A DNA stretch of 64,000 nt, from contig NZ_LNJZ01000003.1 in the NCBI RefSeq assembly GCF_002866065.1, positions 200,667 to 264,666 of the forward strand, written 5' to 3'. A program made the translations under genes and the position numbers. Source of the DNA: Thiopseudomonas denitrificans. Lineage in GTDB: Bacteria; Pseudomonadota; Gammaproteobacteria; Pseudomonadales; Pseudomonadaceae. Shown here piece after piece: positions 16,892-26,546 of the stretch (positions are counted from its first letter, which is position 1; each line of letters begins with the position of its first letter). Under the pieces are notes generated by a model, which was not told where the DNA came from, did no database searches, and saw only the letters and a list, made by a program, of their open reading frames with translations.

Positions 16892-18771
16892 GTGACTCTC
16901 CCTGTTTGGTTGAAAATATACTGCGGCGTGAAGTGTACATGGATGCGAGTACCCGGATGGAGGGCAGTGATATCCAGTTGACCGCCCAGGCTCTGGCTGC
17001 GTTCTTGCAGAATCGACAGGCCGTAATGCCCCGAGCGGTTGTTGGAAAGGTCGATGCCGATACCATCATCTTCCACCAGCAGGTGTACTGCACCACCGGG
17101 GTCCTGTTGCAGGCTGATTCGACAGGTGTTTGCATTGGCGTGCTTGATTACGTTGCTTAAAGCTTCGCGGATGATCTGCAGGCTATGCAGCTCTTCATTG
17201 GGCGTCAGTGGGCAGTGCTTGATTTGCGAGTCGAAGAGGATTTTCACCGGGGTATGGCGGGAAAACTCCTTGATGGTGGCGTCGATGCTGGCAGCCAGCC
17301 CCGGCTGATCCAGCTTCAGGCGGAATGTTGACAGCAGCTCCCGTAGTTGCCGGTAGGCGGCTGACAGACCGGCTTGCAAGTCGCTGAAGGTGGCCAGCAA
17401 AACGGCTTCGTCCTGGCCGCTGGTGAGCTGTTTTTTCAATAGTGCCAGTTGAATCTTCTGATAGGACAAGGCTTGTGCCAATGAGTCGTGCAATTCGCGA
17501 GCGATCACGGCACGCTCTTCCATCAAGGCAATGCGTGCCTGTTTTTGCCCCAAGGTATTCAGGTTGAGGGCAACGGCAAAGAAATCAGCCAAGGTGGTCA
17601 GCAACTGATGTTGGTATTCATCCAGTTTGTGTGCTTCCCGTGTTTCGACTTGCAGGTAGCCGAAGCAGGTACCTTCGGCGGTGAGCGGGAAGCTATACAC
17701 ACAGTCGGACCCGCTTCCCGATTCCAGTGCCGGGCAGTCGGTACAGTCCGGATATTGGCAGTATGGGGGTTTCTTGTGCTGGCGGGTGGTGAGTACGGTA
17801 TGGGCTTTACGGGTTTCTTTTTCATTCAGATTGAACAGACACAGCACAACCGATTCGCAGAGCAACGTGCGTTTGATTGGAGGTAATAAGTCAGCTAGCG
17901 CCGGTATAGGGTCATCGGCAGTTTTGTACAGACTCTTTGCCGTGTTGAACAGAAGCTTCAGGCTGTCGTTGCTCTTTTTCAGCTCAAGGGTCTTGCTATC
18001 GACCTTGTGTTCAAGGCTGGCGTATAGCCCGGACAACTCCACCGCCATCATGTCAAGGGTCTGGGCTAGCAGGCCCAGTTCGTTTTTGTCGTTGATTTTA
18101 CTGGATATGTCGACTTTCTGATCCAGGTTGCCTTTTCCGATATGTTTGGCGTGGGCAATGATTTTTAGCAGAGGTACCACCAGGCGTGTGTGCGAATTTA
18201 GAATCACAAACAGTGCCAGCAGGATGGTGATGAACAGCGCGGAAATCTGCAATCCGCGGATATAGGAAAGCTTGCGCTCCGAGGCCAATTGCAACTCGTG
18301 TACAAAATCATCCAGTTTTTTTACAAAAAGTGGAACTTCATGGCTATAGGCCCGCTTTTGTGGTGGTTTTTGCTCCAGCAAGGGACGCATTAGGTTTTGC
18401 CAGCGGTTAACGATCTGGCTATAGGAATGCTTCAGACCCTCTTGGTTGAGGACCGCTTGTACCAGGGAGCGGGCATGGATAGTCTGACCAAACTCTTCTA
18501 TGTAATCCTGAATGGTATTGGCATCTTGCTGGCTATCCGGGCCGACATTGATGGCGAGTGCCAACCGGTAGGATTGCATGCGAAGACTGCCCGCCTTGTT
18601 AATGGCTTCGGCATCGCCGCGAATGGATTCGGCCAGATACATGCCGGCCAGCATGCTTAGCAGGTTGAAGAAAATCACCAAAGAAAACGCAATTAACGTT
18701 TTCAGGATCACCGAGTGCCTGAACGAAATCTGGAACTCGTGTGGCGGACCTTGTTCTGGCTGTGTACTCAT
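16888..18771 (-). CDS. narX: Nitrate/nitrite sensor histidine kinase NarX
   Basis: A 627-residue kinase from ATG 18771 (GGAA upstream; a longer frame starts at 18834). A first membrane helix is at about 15-35, then the P-box INKAGSLRMQSYRLALAI that binds nitrate, and a second helix (SALFITILLALFVIL). HAMP and a Cys-containing central module (YCQYPDCTDCPALE) follow. The HisKA_3 phospho-acceptor is His428 (ARELHDSLAQAL), and an HATPase domain ends the protein. It autophosphorylates on binding nitrate or nitrite and passes phosphate to NarL. First gene of a seven-gene operon ending in moeA, divergent from narK. Confidence 0.95.
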   Translation of the reverse strand: MSTQPEQGPPHEFQISFRHSVILKTLIAFSLVIFFNLLSMLAGMYLAESIRGDAEAINKAGSLRMQSYRLALAINVGPDSQQDANTIQDYIEEFGQTIHARSLVQAVLNQEGLKHSYSQIVNRWQNLMRPLLEQKPPQKRAYSHEVPLFVKKLDDFVHELQLASERKLSYIRGLQISALFITILLALFVILNSHTRLVVPLLKIIAHAKHIGKGNLDQKVDISSKINDKNELGLLAQTLDMMAVELSGLYASLEHKVDSKTLELKKSNDSLKLLFNTAKSLYKTADDPIPALADLLPPIKRTLLCESVVLCLFNLNEKETRKAHTVLTTRQHKKPPYCQYPDCTDCPALESGSGSDCVYSFPLTAEGTCFGYLQVETREAHKLDEYQHQLLTTLADFFAVALNLNTLGQKQARIALMEERAVIARELHDSLAQALSYQKIQLALLKKQLTSGQDEAVLLATFSDLQAGLSAAYRQLRELLSTFRLKLDQPGLAASIDATIKEFSRHTPVKILFDSQIKHCPLTPNEELHSLQIIREALSNVIKHANANTCRISLQQDPGGAVHLLVEDDGIGIDLSNNRSGHYGLSILQERSQSLGGQLDITALHPGTRIHVHFTPQYIFNQTGRVT

Positions 18772-19106
18772 GGGCGTTCCGTGTGTAAGCGACCGGTTGC
18801 GGCCTGAATGCCCGGCTGCTTTATGTCCGGGCAAGTTGCCATGAAATCAGTCCGAAACTTAGCAAAATCAGCCGGCATAATTGAATACCCCCTAATTTCC
18901 ATGGTTTTGAATATGCTGGAAATTTTGATCTAACATATTGATTTTCAATGAAGTTGTTGGTTTTTGTTACCCCTTTGTGGGTAGCCTCGAAATTAACCCA
19001 GTACCGCGCTTGGTTTTTTCGCCTCTGTCTCCGGTTTTAGTATCCGCTCAACAGCAGTGTTCGCATTGCGTGAGGATATTTTTACCAGACCCGACCGAGG
19101 TAGACG
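18772..19106. other. Divergent narX/narK control region
   Basis: 335 bases separate the two start codons. The stretch is AT-rich around 18880-18960. It holds a NarL-type inverted heptamer pair (18968-18983) and a lone TTGAT half of an Anr/FNR site at 18938-18942; no full TTGAT-N4-ATCAA was found. GAGGT lies 6 bases before the narK ATG. No gene is seen. Confidence 0.6.
18968..18983 (+). promoter_or_regulatory. NarL/NarP-type 7-2-7 site
   Basis: TACCCCT, two bases, then GTGGGTA gives two inverted NarL heptamers (TACCCCT and TACCCAC on the other strand) with the 7-2-7 spacing preferred by NarL and NarP. It lies 124 bases before narK and about 200 bases before narX, next to the narXL operon itself, so nitrate-dependent control of both operons is likely. 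Confidence 0.6.
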
Positions 19107-20711
19107 ATGAACAAAAATATCGAAACGTGGGACGTCGAGGACCATACGTTCTGGGAAAACACGGGCAAGGCTGTGGCCAACCGGAACTTGTGGATATCCA
19201 TTCCCAGCCTGTTGCTGGGGTTTGCCGTATGGATGATGTGGGGAATCATCACGGTACAAATGCTCAATCTTGGATTCCCTTTTGAGCCGGCCGAGCTGTT
19301 CACCCTGACCGCAATTGCAGGCCTAGCAGGCGCCACCTTCCGTATTCCGGCTTCTTTCATGATCCGCATTGCGGGAGGCCGCAATACTATCGTGTTTACC
19401 ACTTCGTTGCTGATCATTCCGGCCGCAGGCGCCGGCATTGCCTTGCAGGATCCGAACACTCCACTGTGGGTATTCCAGCTGCTGGCGCTGCTGTCGGGTA
19501 TTGGCGGTGGCAACTTTGCCTGCTCCATGAGCAACATCAGCACGTTTTTTCCCAAGCGCCAGCAGGGCCTGGCACTTGGACTGAACGCCGGTCTGGGCAA
19601 CTTTGGCGTAACCACCATGCAAATCCTGATTCCCCTGGTGATGACCATGGGTGTCTTTGGTGCGATTGGTGGTGCGCCGATGGAACTGATCAAGGACAGC
19701 GGAACGCTGATTGGTCGTATTCCGGCAGGTTCTGCCACCTGGATCCAGAACGGCGGTTGGGTCTGGCTGGTATTTCTGATTCCGTTGAGCCTGATTGGCT
19801 GGTTCGGCATGAACAATATTATCCCGATCACTCCGGCGCCAGGTACTCCAGTCAGTGCTTTCAGCAAGATCCTTGGTCTCTACGCAATCAGTTTTGTCAC
19901 CTCGGTGATCGGCCTGTACCTGTACCTGCCCAAACCCTTTGGTCTGGGTGTGCTGAACATGTGGGTGGCGATGCCGCTGATCATGATTGCCACCCTGGGC
20001 GCCCTGCGTCTGATACCGGGCAGCATCAAGCCCAACATCAAGCGCCAGTTTGCCATTTTCAGTGACAAGCACACCTGGTCGATGAGCGTGCTCTACATCC
20101 TGACCTTTGGCTCCTTCATAGGCTTTTCGATGGCGCTGCCGCTGTCGATTACCGTGATTTTCGGTTTCGTCAACGAGGTGGGAGCTGATGGCGTGGTCAC
20201 ACGCGTTGCCAACCCGAATGCGCCCAGCGCTCTCACTTATGCCTGGATCGGCCCGTTTCTCGGCGCTTTGACCCGGCCGATCGGTGGCTGGATTTCTGAC
20301 AAGTGGGGTGGCTCGCTGGTGACCCAGGTGATCACCGTGATCATGGTGGTGGCTTCGGCGGCACTGGGTTATGTCATGCAGGCCGCCTATGGTTCGGCTC
20401 ACCCCGAAACCTGGTTCTTCACCTTCATTGCATTGTTCCTGATCCTGTTTGCCGCATCTGGAATTGGCAATGGCTCGACCTTCCGCACCATTGGCGTGAT
20501 TTATGACCGCGAGCAGGCCGGTCCGGTACTGGGCTGGACATCCGCCATTGCCGCGTACGGCTCCTTTGTTGCCCCGGTGGTCATTGGTGAACAGATCAGG
20601 GCCGGCACGCCACAGGTTGCCATGTACGGGTTTGCGATCTTCTACGCGTTTTGCCTGGTATTGAACTGGTGGTTCTACCTGCGCAAGAACGCCTATGTAG
20701 CGAATCCCTGA
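19107..20711 (+). CDS. narK: Nitrate/nitrite MFS transporter NarK (NarK2-type)
   Basis: A 534-residue major facilitator protein with 12 or more membrane helices. Nitrate-porter signatures are visible: GIGGGNFACSMSNISTFFP and LGLNAGLGNFGV in the first half, and FAASGIGNGSTFRTIGVI in the second. An insertion around residues 190-215 (MELIKDSGTLIGRIPAGSA) fits the longer NarK2 type. It imports nitrate and/or exports nitrite. GAGGT lies 6 bases before the ATG. First gene of the nitrate reductase operon, followed by a UspA gene and a second NarK. Confidence 0.94.
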   Translation: MNKNIETWDVEDHTFWENTGKAVANRNLWISIPSLLLGFAVWMMWGIITVQMLNLGFPFEPAELFTLTAIAGLAGATFRIPASFMIRIAGGRNTIVFTTSLLIIPAAGAGIALQDPNTPLWVFQLLALLSGIGGGNFACSMSNISTFFPKRQQGLALGLNAGLGNFGVTTMQILIPLVMTMGVFGAIGGAPMELIKDSGTLIGRIPAGSATWIQNGGWVWLVFLIPLSLIGWFGMNNIIPITPAPGTPVSAFSKILGLYAISFVTSVIGLYLYLPKPFGLGVLNMWVAMPLIMIATLGALRLIPGSIKPNIKRQFAIFSDKHTWSMSVLYILTFGSFIGFSMALPLSITVIFGFVNEVGADGVVTRVANPNAPSALTYAWIGPFLGALTRPIGGWISDKWGGSLVTQVITVIMVVASAALGYVMQAAYGSAHPETWFFTFIALFLILFAASGIGNGSTFRTIGVIYDREQAGPVLGWTSAIAAYGSFVAPVVIGEQIRAGTPQVAMYGFAIFYAFCLVLNWWFYLRKNAYVANP

Positions 20712-20738
20712 TTTTTGCCTGCATGAGAGGAATTTGGC

Positions 20739-21197
20739 ATGAACATCATGTTTGCCTACGACAACTCAACCAATGCCCGACAGGCACTGGACAAGACCTT
20801 GAAAATGTTTGCCTGCATGCAGCCCAGGGTCACCCTCATCGGAGTGGTGGACCCGAATACAGGCTCAAGCGGAGTTAACGAGCAAGGTTATGAGGAATAC
20901 AAGTTTGACTTTTCTGAGTCGGTGCGCGAAGCCGCACAAACCTTGAATGAACTTGGTGTCAGCGCCGAGGTGATCATCGCGGAGGGGGATCCGCGCAAGA
21001 TGATCCTGGAAGCGGTACACAGCAAAAAACCTGACTTGCTGGTGCTTGCCCGGCACAGCGAAAAAGCCGACAGCAACATCATCGGTAAAACGCTGGATGC
21101 GCTGGTCGAAGAGTTCAACTTCATGACGTTCGGCAATGTCAGTTCTTTTCTTACCAGGCGGGTCAAATGTCCAATTTTGATCCAGTCCTGTTCGTAA
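20739..21197 (+). CDS. Universal stress protein (UspA family) between two narK genes
   Basis: A 152-residue single-domain Usp protein beginning MNIMFAYDNSTNARQAL and ending FLTRRVKCPILIQSCS. The acidic residue after the first strand (AYDNS) and the ARHSEKADSNIIGKTLD region fit the UspA fold, but the nucleotide-binding GxxG-9x-G(S/T) motif is imperfect. AGAGGA precedes the start. It sits 27 bases after narK and 22 before the second narK. Usp proteins are known to be induced in anaerobic survival; a specific role in nitrate transport is only suggested by position. Confidence 0.9.
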   Translation: MNIMFAYDNSTNARQALDKTLKMFACMQPRVTLIGVVDPNTGSSGVNEQGYEEYKFDFSESVREAAQTLNELGVSAEVIIAEGDPRKMILEAVHSKKPDLLVLARHSEKADSNIIGKTLDALVEEFNFMTFGNVSSFLTRRVKCPILIQSCS

Positions 21198-21219
21198 GTT
21201 CGCAGGCCGGAGAATACGC

Positions 21220-22701
21220 ATGAAAACTTCAGATCTGTTTAGGGTCAGGCAACCGGAAATCAGGGCATTACACCTGACCTGGATTGCTTTTTATATCTGT
21301 TTCTTTGTCTGGTTCAACATGGCACCGCTGGCCACCAGCATGCTGAAAAGCGTGGACTGGCTGACCGCCGACGACCTGCGCCTGTTTGCCATTGCCAACG
21401 TAGCGTTGACCATTCCGGCACGGATTTTGGTGGGGATGGCACTGGACAAGTGGGGTCCGCGTCGGGTGTTCTCGGTGCTGATGGTCACCATGGCGCTGCC
21501 GGCACTGGCGTTTGCTTATGGTGACACCCGCTCCCAGTTGCTGATTTCACGTTTGGTGCTCAGTTCCATTGGTGCCAGTTTTGTGGTTGGTATCCATATG
21601 ACGGCGATGTGGTTCAAGCCGCGCGACATCGGCTTTGCCGAGGGCTTCTATGCCGGCTGGGGCAACTTTGGCTCGGCTGCTGCGGCCATGTCGCTGCCGG
21701 CGATTGCCCTGCATATGTTTGGTGGTGATGACGGCTGGCGTCATGCGATTGGTGTCAGTGCGGTGATGATGGCGCTGTATGGCGTCTATTACTGGTATGC
21801 AATTACTGATGGCCCCGTGGGTACCATTCATCATAAACCGCGCAAGGTCAGTGCAATGGAAGTCAGTACCTGGGGGGACATGATCAAGCTGATCATCTGG
21901 ACCATTCCGATGGTTGGCATCCTGTCGGTGCTGGTCTGGCGCATCGAGAACATGGGCTACCTGTCGTCCGGTTGGGCGTGGGTGTGTCATGGTGTGATTG
22001 TGCTGGTGGTGGCTTATCAGATCTTGCAGATTCTGCTGGTCAATCTGCCCATTTTGCGCAAGGGCGTGCCCGAGGATGACAAGTATGATTTCAACTCGGT
22101 AGCAGCACTTAACTCCACCTACTTTGCCAACTTTGGTGCCGAACTGGCGGTGGTCTCCATGCTGCCGATGTTTTTTGAAATGACCTGGGGATTGACAGCA
22201 ACGGCTGCCGGCCTGATTGCCGCATCCTTTGCTTTCGTCAACCTGATTGCCCGTCCGATTGGTGGGCTGGTATCGGACCGCTTTGGTAACCGTCGCTTTG
22301 TCATGCTGGCCTACATGCTGGGTATCGCTGTCGGCTTTGCCCTGATGGGTCTGATGAATAGCGGCTGGCCGCTGTTCATGGCAGTCGCCATCACCATTCT
22401 CTGTTCGGTGTTCGTACAGGGAGCGGAGGGTGCCACCTTCGGCGTTATTCCTTCCATCAAGCGGCGTATTACCGGTCAGATTTCCGGTATGGCCGGAGCA
22501 TACGGCAACGTGGGCGCAGTGTTTTATCTGACTCTGTACACCTTTGTTACGCCGTCCCAATTCTTTTTCATTATCGCTGGCGGTGCTTTGCTCAGTTACA
22601 TCGCCTGCTTCTTCTGGCTGAAAGAGCCTGAAGGTTCATTTGCCGAGGAATATGCCGTGTCTTCGGTTGACCTGGAACTGGCGGCAGAGCAAGAAAAATA
22701 A
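21220..22701 (+). CDS. narK: Nitrate/nitrite MFS transporter NarK (second, NarK1-type)
   Basis: A 493-residue major facilitator protein with about 12 membrane helices and a central cytoplasmic loop near residue 205 (GTIHHKPRKVSAMEVSTWG). Nitrate-porter stretches are visible: YAGWGNFGSAAAAMSLP in helix 5 and GMAGAYGNVGAVFYLTLY in helix 11. Pseudomonads with two NarK proteins use one as a nitrate/H+ symporter and the other as a nitrate/nitrite antiporter; which is which here is not decided. It lies 79 bases before narG with a hairpin between. Confidence 0.94.
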   Translation: MKTSDLFRVRQPEIRALHLTWIAFYICFFVWFNMAPLATSMLKSVDWLTADDLRLFAIANVALTIPARILVGMALDKWGPRRVFSVLMVTMALPALAFAYGDTRSQLLISRLVLSSIGASFVVGIHMTAMWFKPRDIGFAEGFYAGWGNFGSAAAAMSLPAIALHMFGGDDGWRHAIGVSAVMMALYGVYYWYAITDGPVGTIHHKPRKVSAMEVSTWGDMIKLIIWTIPMVGILSVLVWRIENMGYLSSGWAWVCHGVIVLVVAYQILQILLVNLPILRKGVPEDDKYDFNSVAALNSTYFANFGAELAVVSMLPMFFEMTWGLTATAAGLIAASFAFVNLIARPIGGLVSDRFGNRRFVMLAYMLGIAVGFALMGLMNSGWPLFMAVAITILCSVFVQGAEGATFGVIPSIKRRITGQISGMAGAYGNVGAVFYLTLYTFVTPSQFFFIIAGGALLSYIACFFWLKEPEGSFAEEYAVSSVDLELAAEQEK

Positions 22702-22731
22702 ATTTGTACCCGGAAGACGGGGATTGAATAC

Positions 22732-22761
22732 GCTGCCGGTACACAGTGGTGTGTCGGCAGC
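22732..22761 (+). repeat. Stable hairpin between narK1 and narG
   Basis: GCTGCCG (22732-22738) pairs with CGGCAGC (22755-22761), and an inner ACAC/GTGT pair closes an AGTG loop. No T-run follows, so it is not a simple terminator. It ends 19 bases before the narG ATG and could adjust expression of the reductase relative to the transporters, or protect the mRNA 5' end. Confidence 0.5.
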
Positions 22762-22780
22762 ATTTGACGAGGGTAGAGCA

Positions 22781-25700
22781 ATGAGTCGAATACTGGACCA
22801 AATGCGTTTCTTCAAAAGAAAGCAGGATGAATTTGCCGATGGTCACGGGGAAACCCGTCAGGAGTCCCGTGACTGGGAGGACAGTTACAGAAGCCGCTGG
22901 CAATACGACAAGATCGTCCGGTCCACCCACGGGGTGAACTGTACTGGTTCCTGTTCCTGGAAAATTTACGTTAAAAACGGGCTGATCACCTGGGAAACGC
23001 AGCAAACTGACTACCCGCGCACCCGTCCGGACCTGCCCAACCACGAACCGCGCGGCTGCCCGCGTGGCGCCAGCTACAGCTGGTACATCTACAGCGCGAA
23101 CCGGGTCAAGTATCCCAAGGTGCGCAAGGCGTTGCTCAAGCTGTGGCGTGACGCACGCAAGAACCAGGCGCCGGTAGAGGCCTGGGCCAGCATTGTCGAA
23201 GATCCGGCTAAGGCCAGGTCTTACAAAAGTCAGCGCGGTCTGGGCGGTTTTGTCCGCTCCAGCTGGGACGAGGTCAACGAGATTATAGCGGCGGCCAACG
23301 TCTACACCACCAAGGAGTACGGCCCGGACCGGGTAGTAGGGTTCTCGCCGATTCCGGCCATGTCGATGATCAGCTACGCCGCCGGCTCACGTTACCTGTC
23401 GCTGATGGGCGGCGTGTGTCTGAGCTTCTATGACTGGTACTGCGATCTGCCGCCGGCCTCGCCGATGGTCTGGGGCGAGCAGACCGATGTGCCCGAGTCG
23501 GCCGACTGGTACAACTCCAACTACATCATTGCCTGGGGTTCCAATGTGCCACAGACACGTACCCCGGATGCGCACTTCTTCACCGAAGTACGCTACAAGG
23601 GAGCCAAGACGGTTTCGGTTACTCCTGACTATTCGGAAGTGGCCAAGCTGACCGACCTCTGGCTGAACCCCAAGCAAGGTACCGATGCCGCCTTGGCACA
23701 GGCGTTCAATCATGTGATCTTCAAGGAATTCCACCTTGAAAACCCCAGCGAATACTTCACCGATTATGTACGGCGCTATACCGACATGCCGATGCTGGTA
23801 TTGCTGGAACAGCATGCGGAAGGCTACAAACCCACCCGTTTCTTGCGGGCGGCAGACCTGGACAACAATCTGGGCCAGGACAACAACCCCGAGTGGAAAA
23901 CCATTGCCCTCGACAGCACTACTGATGAATTCGTCTCCCCTCAAGGCTCCATTGGTTATCGCTGGAACGAGAAAGGCAAGTGGAATATCGAAGCTCGCGA
24001 GGGTGGCGAAGGCCGAGAGGTCAAGCTGCAGTTGTCCCTGCTCGATGCCGGTGACGCGGTGGATGTAGCCTTCCCTTATTTTGGTGGTGACCTGCACGAC
24101 TATTTCCAGCACGTGGACGGTGACAACATCCAGTTCCGCCGTGTACCGAGCCGGGAAATCACGCTGGCTGACGGTAGCAAGGCCCGTGTTGCCACAGTGT
24201 TCGATATCAGTGCCGCCGGACTGGCCATTGACCGTGGCCTGGGTGGCGAGAACGTTGCCAGCAGCTACGATCAGGCCAGCATTCCGGGTACTCCGGCCTG
24301 GCAGGAGGCGATCACGGGTGTCAGTCGCGAAAAGGTCATTCAGGTGGCCCGCGAGTTTGCCGACAACGCCGACAAGACCCGTGGCCGTTCGATGATCATC
24401 ATCGGCGCGGCAATGAACCACTGGTACCACATGGACATGAACTACCGTGGCGTGATCAACATGCTGATGCTGTGCGGTTGTGTCGGCCAGACCGGTGGCG
24501 GCTGGGCGCACTATGTGGGTCAGGAAAAACTGCGTCCGCAAACTGGCTGGCTGCCGGTGGCCTTTGGTCTGGACTGGCACCGTCCGCCCCGCCAGATGAA
24601 CGGCACCAGCTTCTTCTACAACCACAGTTCGCAGTGGCGCCACGAGAAGATGAACATGCATGAAATTCTGTCGCCGCTGGCCAACAAGGATGAATTGCCC
24701 GAGCACGCGCTGGACTACAACATCCGCGCCGAGCGTGCTGGTTGGCTGCCAAGTGCTCCCCAGCTGAACCGCAACCCGCTGCAGATTTGTCGTGATGCCG
24801 CCAAGGCTGGCAAGACCCCGCAAGAGTACGCGGTGGAAGCATTGCAGGATGGTTCACTGCGATTTGCCTGTGAGCAGCCTGACAGTGCTGAAAACTTCCC
24901 GCGCAACATGTTTGTCTGGCGCTCCAACCTGCTGGGTTCTTCGGGCAAGGGGCATGAATACATGCTCAAGTATCTGCTGGGTACACCCAAGCATGGCGTG
25001 ATGAACGATGACAGCGGCAGCATCGGCTACAAGCCGACCGAGGTGGAGTGGCAGGATGAAGGTGCCATCGGCAAGCTCGATCTGGTTACCACCCTGGACT
25101 TCCGCATGTCCTCGACGTGTGTGTACTCCGATATCGTGTTGCCGACCGCTACCTGGTACGAAAAGGACGACATGAACACTTCGGACATGCACCCTTTCAT
25201 TCACCCTCTGTCGGCGGCGATTGACCCGGCGTGGGAATCGCGTACCGACTGGGAAATCTTCAAGGGTGTGGCGAAGAAGTTCTCCGAGCTGTGCGAGGGC
25301 CATCTGGGGGTCGAGCAGGATCTGGTGACCGTACCGCTGCAGCACGACAGTCCCGGCGAGCTGGCGCAGCCGTTTGGCGGTACCGACTGGAAGACAGCCG
25401 GTGAACCACTGCAGCCGGGCAAGAACGCGCCCAATATGGCGGTGGTCGAGCGTGACTATCCGAACACCTACAAGAAGTTCACTTCGCTTGGCCCGTTGAT
25501 GAACAGTTTGGGTAACGGGGGTAAGGGCATCAACTGGAACACCGACGATGAAGTGACCTTCCTTGCCCAGCTGAACAAGCCGGTGCTGGAAGAAGGTGTA
25601 AGCCAAGGTCGTCCGCGTATCGAGTCGGCCATTGACGCCGCCGAGGCTGTCCTGTCGCTGGCACCGGAAACCAACGGCCATGTGGCGGTCAAGGCCTGGG

Positions 25701-26536
25701 CCGCGCTGTCGGAGTTTACCGGCCGTGACCATACCCATCTGGCCAAAGGAAAGGAGCATGAGGCGATCCGCTTCCGTGATATTCAGGCGCAGCCACGCAA
25801 GATCATTTCCAGCCCGACCTGGTCCGGACTGGAAGATGAACATGTCAGCTACAACGCCGGTTACACCAACGTGCACGAGCTGATTCCGTGGCGCACCATC
25901 ACCGGTCGCCAGCAGTTCTATCAGGATCACCCCTGGATGCAGGCGTTTGGTGAGCAGCTGATGAGCTATCGGCCACCGGTCAATACCCGTACCGTGGATA
26001 TCGTCAAGGGCAAACGTGCCAATGGCAACACCGAGATCGTGCTCAACTGGATCACGCCACACCAGAAGTGGGGTATCCACAGTACCTACACCGACAACCT
26101 GCTGATGCTGACCCTGAGCCGCGGCGGCCCGATTGTCTGGCTGTCGGAGCTTGATGCGCGCAAGGCCGGTATCGAGGATAACGACTGGGTCGAGTGCTTC
26201 AACGCCAACGGTGCCCTGACCGCCCGCGCGGTGGTCAGTCAGCGGGTCAAGGAAGGCATGATCATGATGTATCACGCCCAGGAGCGGATCGTGAACGTGC
26301 CCGGTTCGGAAACCACGAAGACCCGTGGCGGCCACCACAACTCGGTGACCCGTGTGGTACTCAAGCCGACCCACATGATTGGCGGCTATGCACAACAGGC
26401 CTATGGCTTCAACTATTACGGCACAGTGGGCTGTAACCGTGACGAGTTTGTCGTGGTACGCAAGATGAACAAGGTCGACTGGCTCGATGGTTCAGATACA
26501 GATGACCTGCCACAACCACTGTCCCAAGACCTTTAA
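22781..26536 (+). CDS. narG: Respiratory nitrate reductase alpha subunit NarG
   Basis: A 1251-residue bis-MGD molybdoenzyme that reduces nitrate to nitrite at the cytoplasmic face, using electrons from NarH. The start ATG 22781 is chosen from GAGGG eight bases upstream and the family N-terminus. The FS0 [4Fe-4S] ligands appear as HxxxC..C: His50, Cys54, Cys58, and a further Cys near 94 in EPRGCPRGASYS. The Mo-ligand Asp lies in WGEQTDVPESADWYNS, preceded by CDLPPASPM. The length is normal for NarG. Second half includes GGHHNSVTRVVLKPTHMIGG. Depends on the Moco genes encoded on both sides. Confidence 0.97.
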   Translation: MSRILDQMRFFKRKQDEFADGHGETRQESRDWEDSYRSRWQYDKIVRSTHGVNCTGSCSWKIYVKNGLITWETQQTDYPRTRPDLPNHEPRGCPRGASYSWYIYSANRVKYPKVRKALLKLWRDARKNQAPVEAWASIVEDPAKARSYKSQRGLGGFVRSSWDEVNEIIAAANVYTTKEYGPDRVVGFSPIPAMSMISYAAGSRYLSLMGGVCLSFYDWYCDLPPASPMVWGEQTDVPESADWYNSNYIIAWGSNVPQTRTPDAHFFTEVRYKGAKTVSVTPDYSEVAKLTDLWLNPKQGTDAALAQAFNHVIFKEFHLENPSEYFTDYVRRYTDMPMLVLLEQHAEGYKPTRFLRAADLDNNLGQDNNPEWKTIALDSTTDEFVSPQGSIGYRWNEKGKWNIEAREGGEGREVKLQLSLLDAGDAVDVAFPYFGGDLHDYFQHVDGDNIQFRRVPSREITLADGSKARVATVFDISAAGLAIDRGLGGENVASSYDQASIPGTPAWQEAITGVSREKVIQVAREFADNADKTRGRSMIIIGAAMNHWYHMDMNYRGVINMLMLCGCVGQTGGGWAHYVGQEKLRPQTGWLPVAFGLDWHRPPRQMNGTSFFYNHSSQWRHEKMNMHEILSPLANKDELPEHALDYNIRAERAGWLPSAPQLNRNPLQICRDAAKAGKTPQEYAVEALQDGSLRFACEQPDSAENFPRNMFVWRSNLLGSSGKGHEYMLKYLLGTPKHGVMNDDSGSIGYKPTEVEWQDEGAIGKLDLVTTLDFRMSSTCVYSDIVLPTATWYEKDDMNTSDMHPFIHPLSAAIDPAWESRTDWEIFKGVAKKFSELCEGHLGVEQDLVTVPLQHDSPGELAQPFGGTDWKTAGEPLQPGKNAPNMAVVERDYPNTYKKFTSLGPLMNSLGNGGKGINWNTDDEVTFLAQLNKPVLEEGVSQGRPRIESAIDAAEAVLSLAPETNGHVAVKAWAALSEFTGRDHTHLAKGKEHEAIRFRDIQAQPRKIISSPTWSGLEDEHVSYNAGYTNVHELIPWRTITGRQQFYQDHPWMQAFGEQLMSYRPPVNTRTVDIVKGKRANGNTEIVLNWITPHQKWGIHSTYTDNLLMLTLSRGGPIVWLSELDARKAGIEDNDWVECFNANGALTARAVVSQRVKEGMIMMYHAQERIVNVPGSETTKTRGGHHNSVTRVVLKPTHMIGGYAQQAYGFNYYGTVGCNRDEFVVVRKMNKVDWLDGSDTDDLPQPLSQDL

Positions 26537-26546
26537 GGAGAGTGCC

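Noticed and set aside
18938-18951. Full Anr/FNR box before narK
   Set aside because: TTGAT is present but the right half reads AATGA instead of ATCAA, so only a half-site remains.
23387-26395. Long minus-strand frames opposite narG
   Set aside because: Both are antisense to the conserved nitrate reductase alpha subunit and have no recognisable domain.
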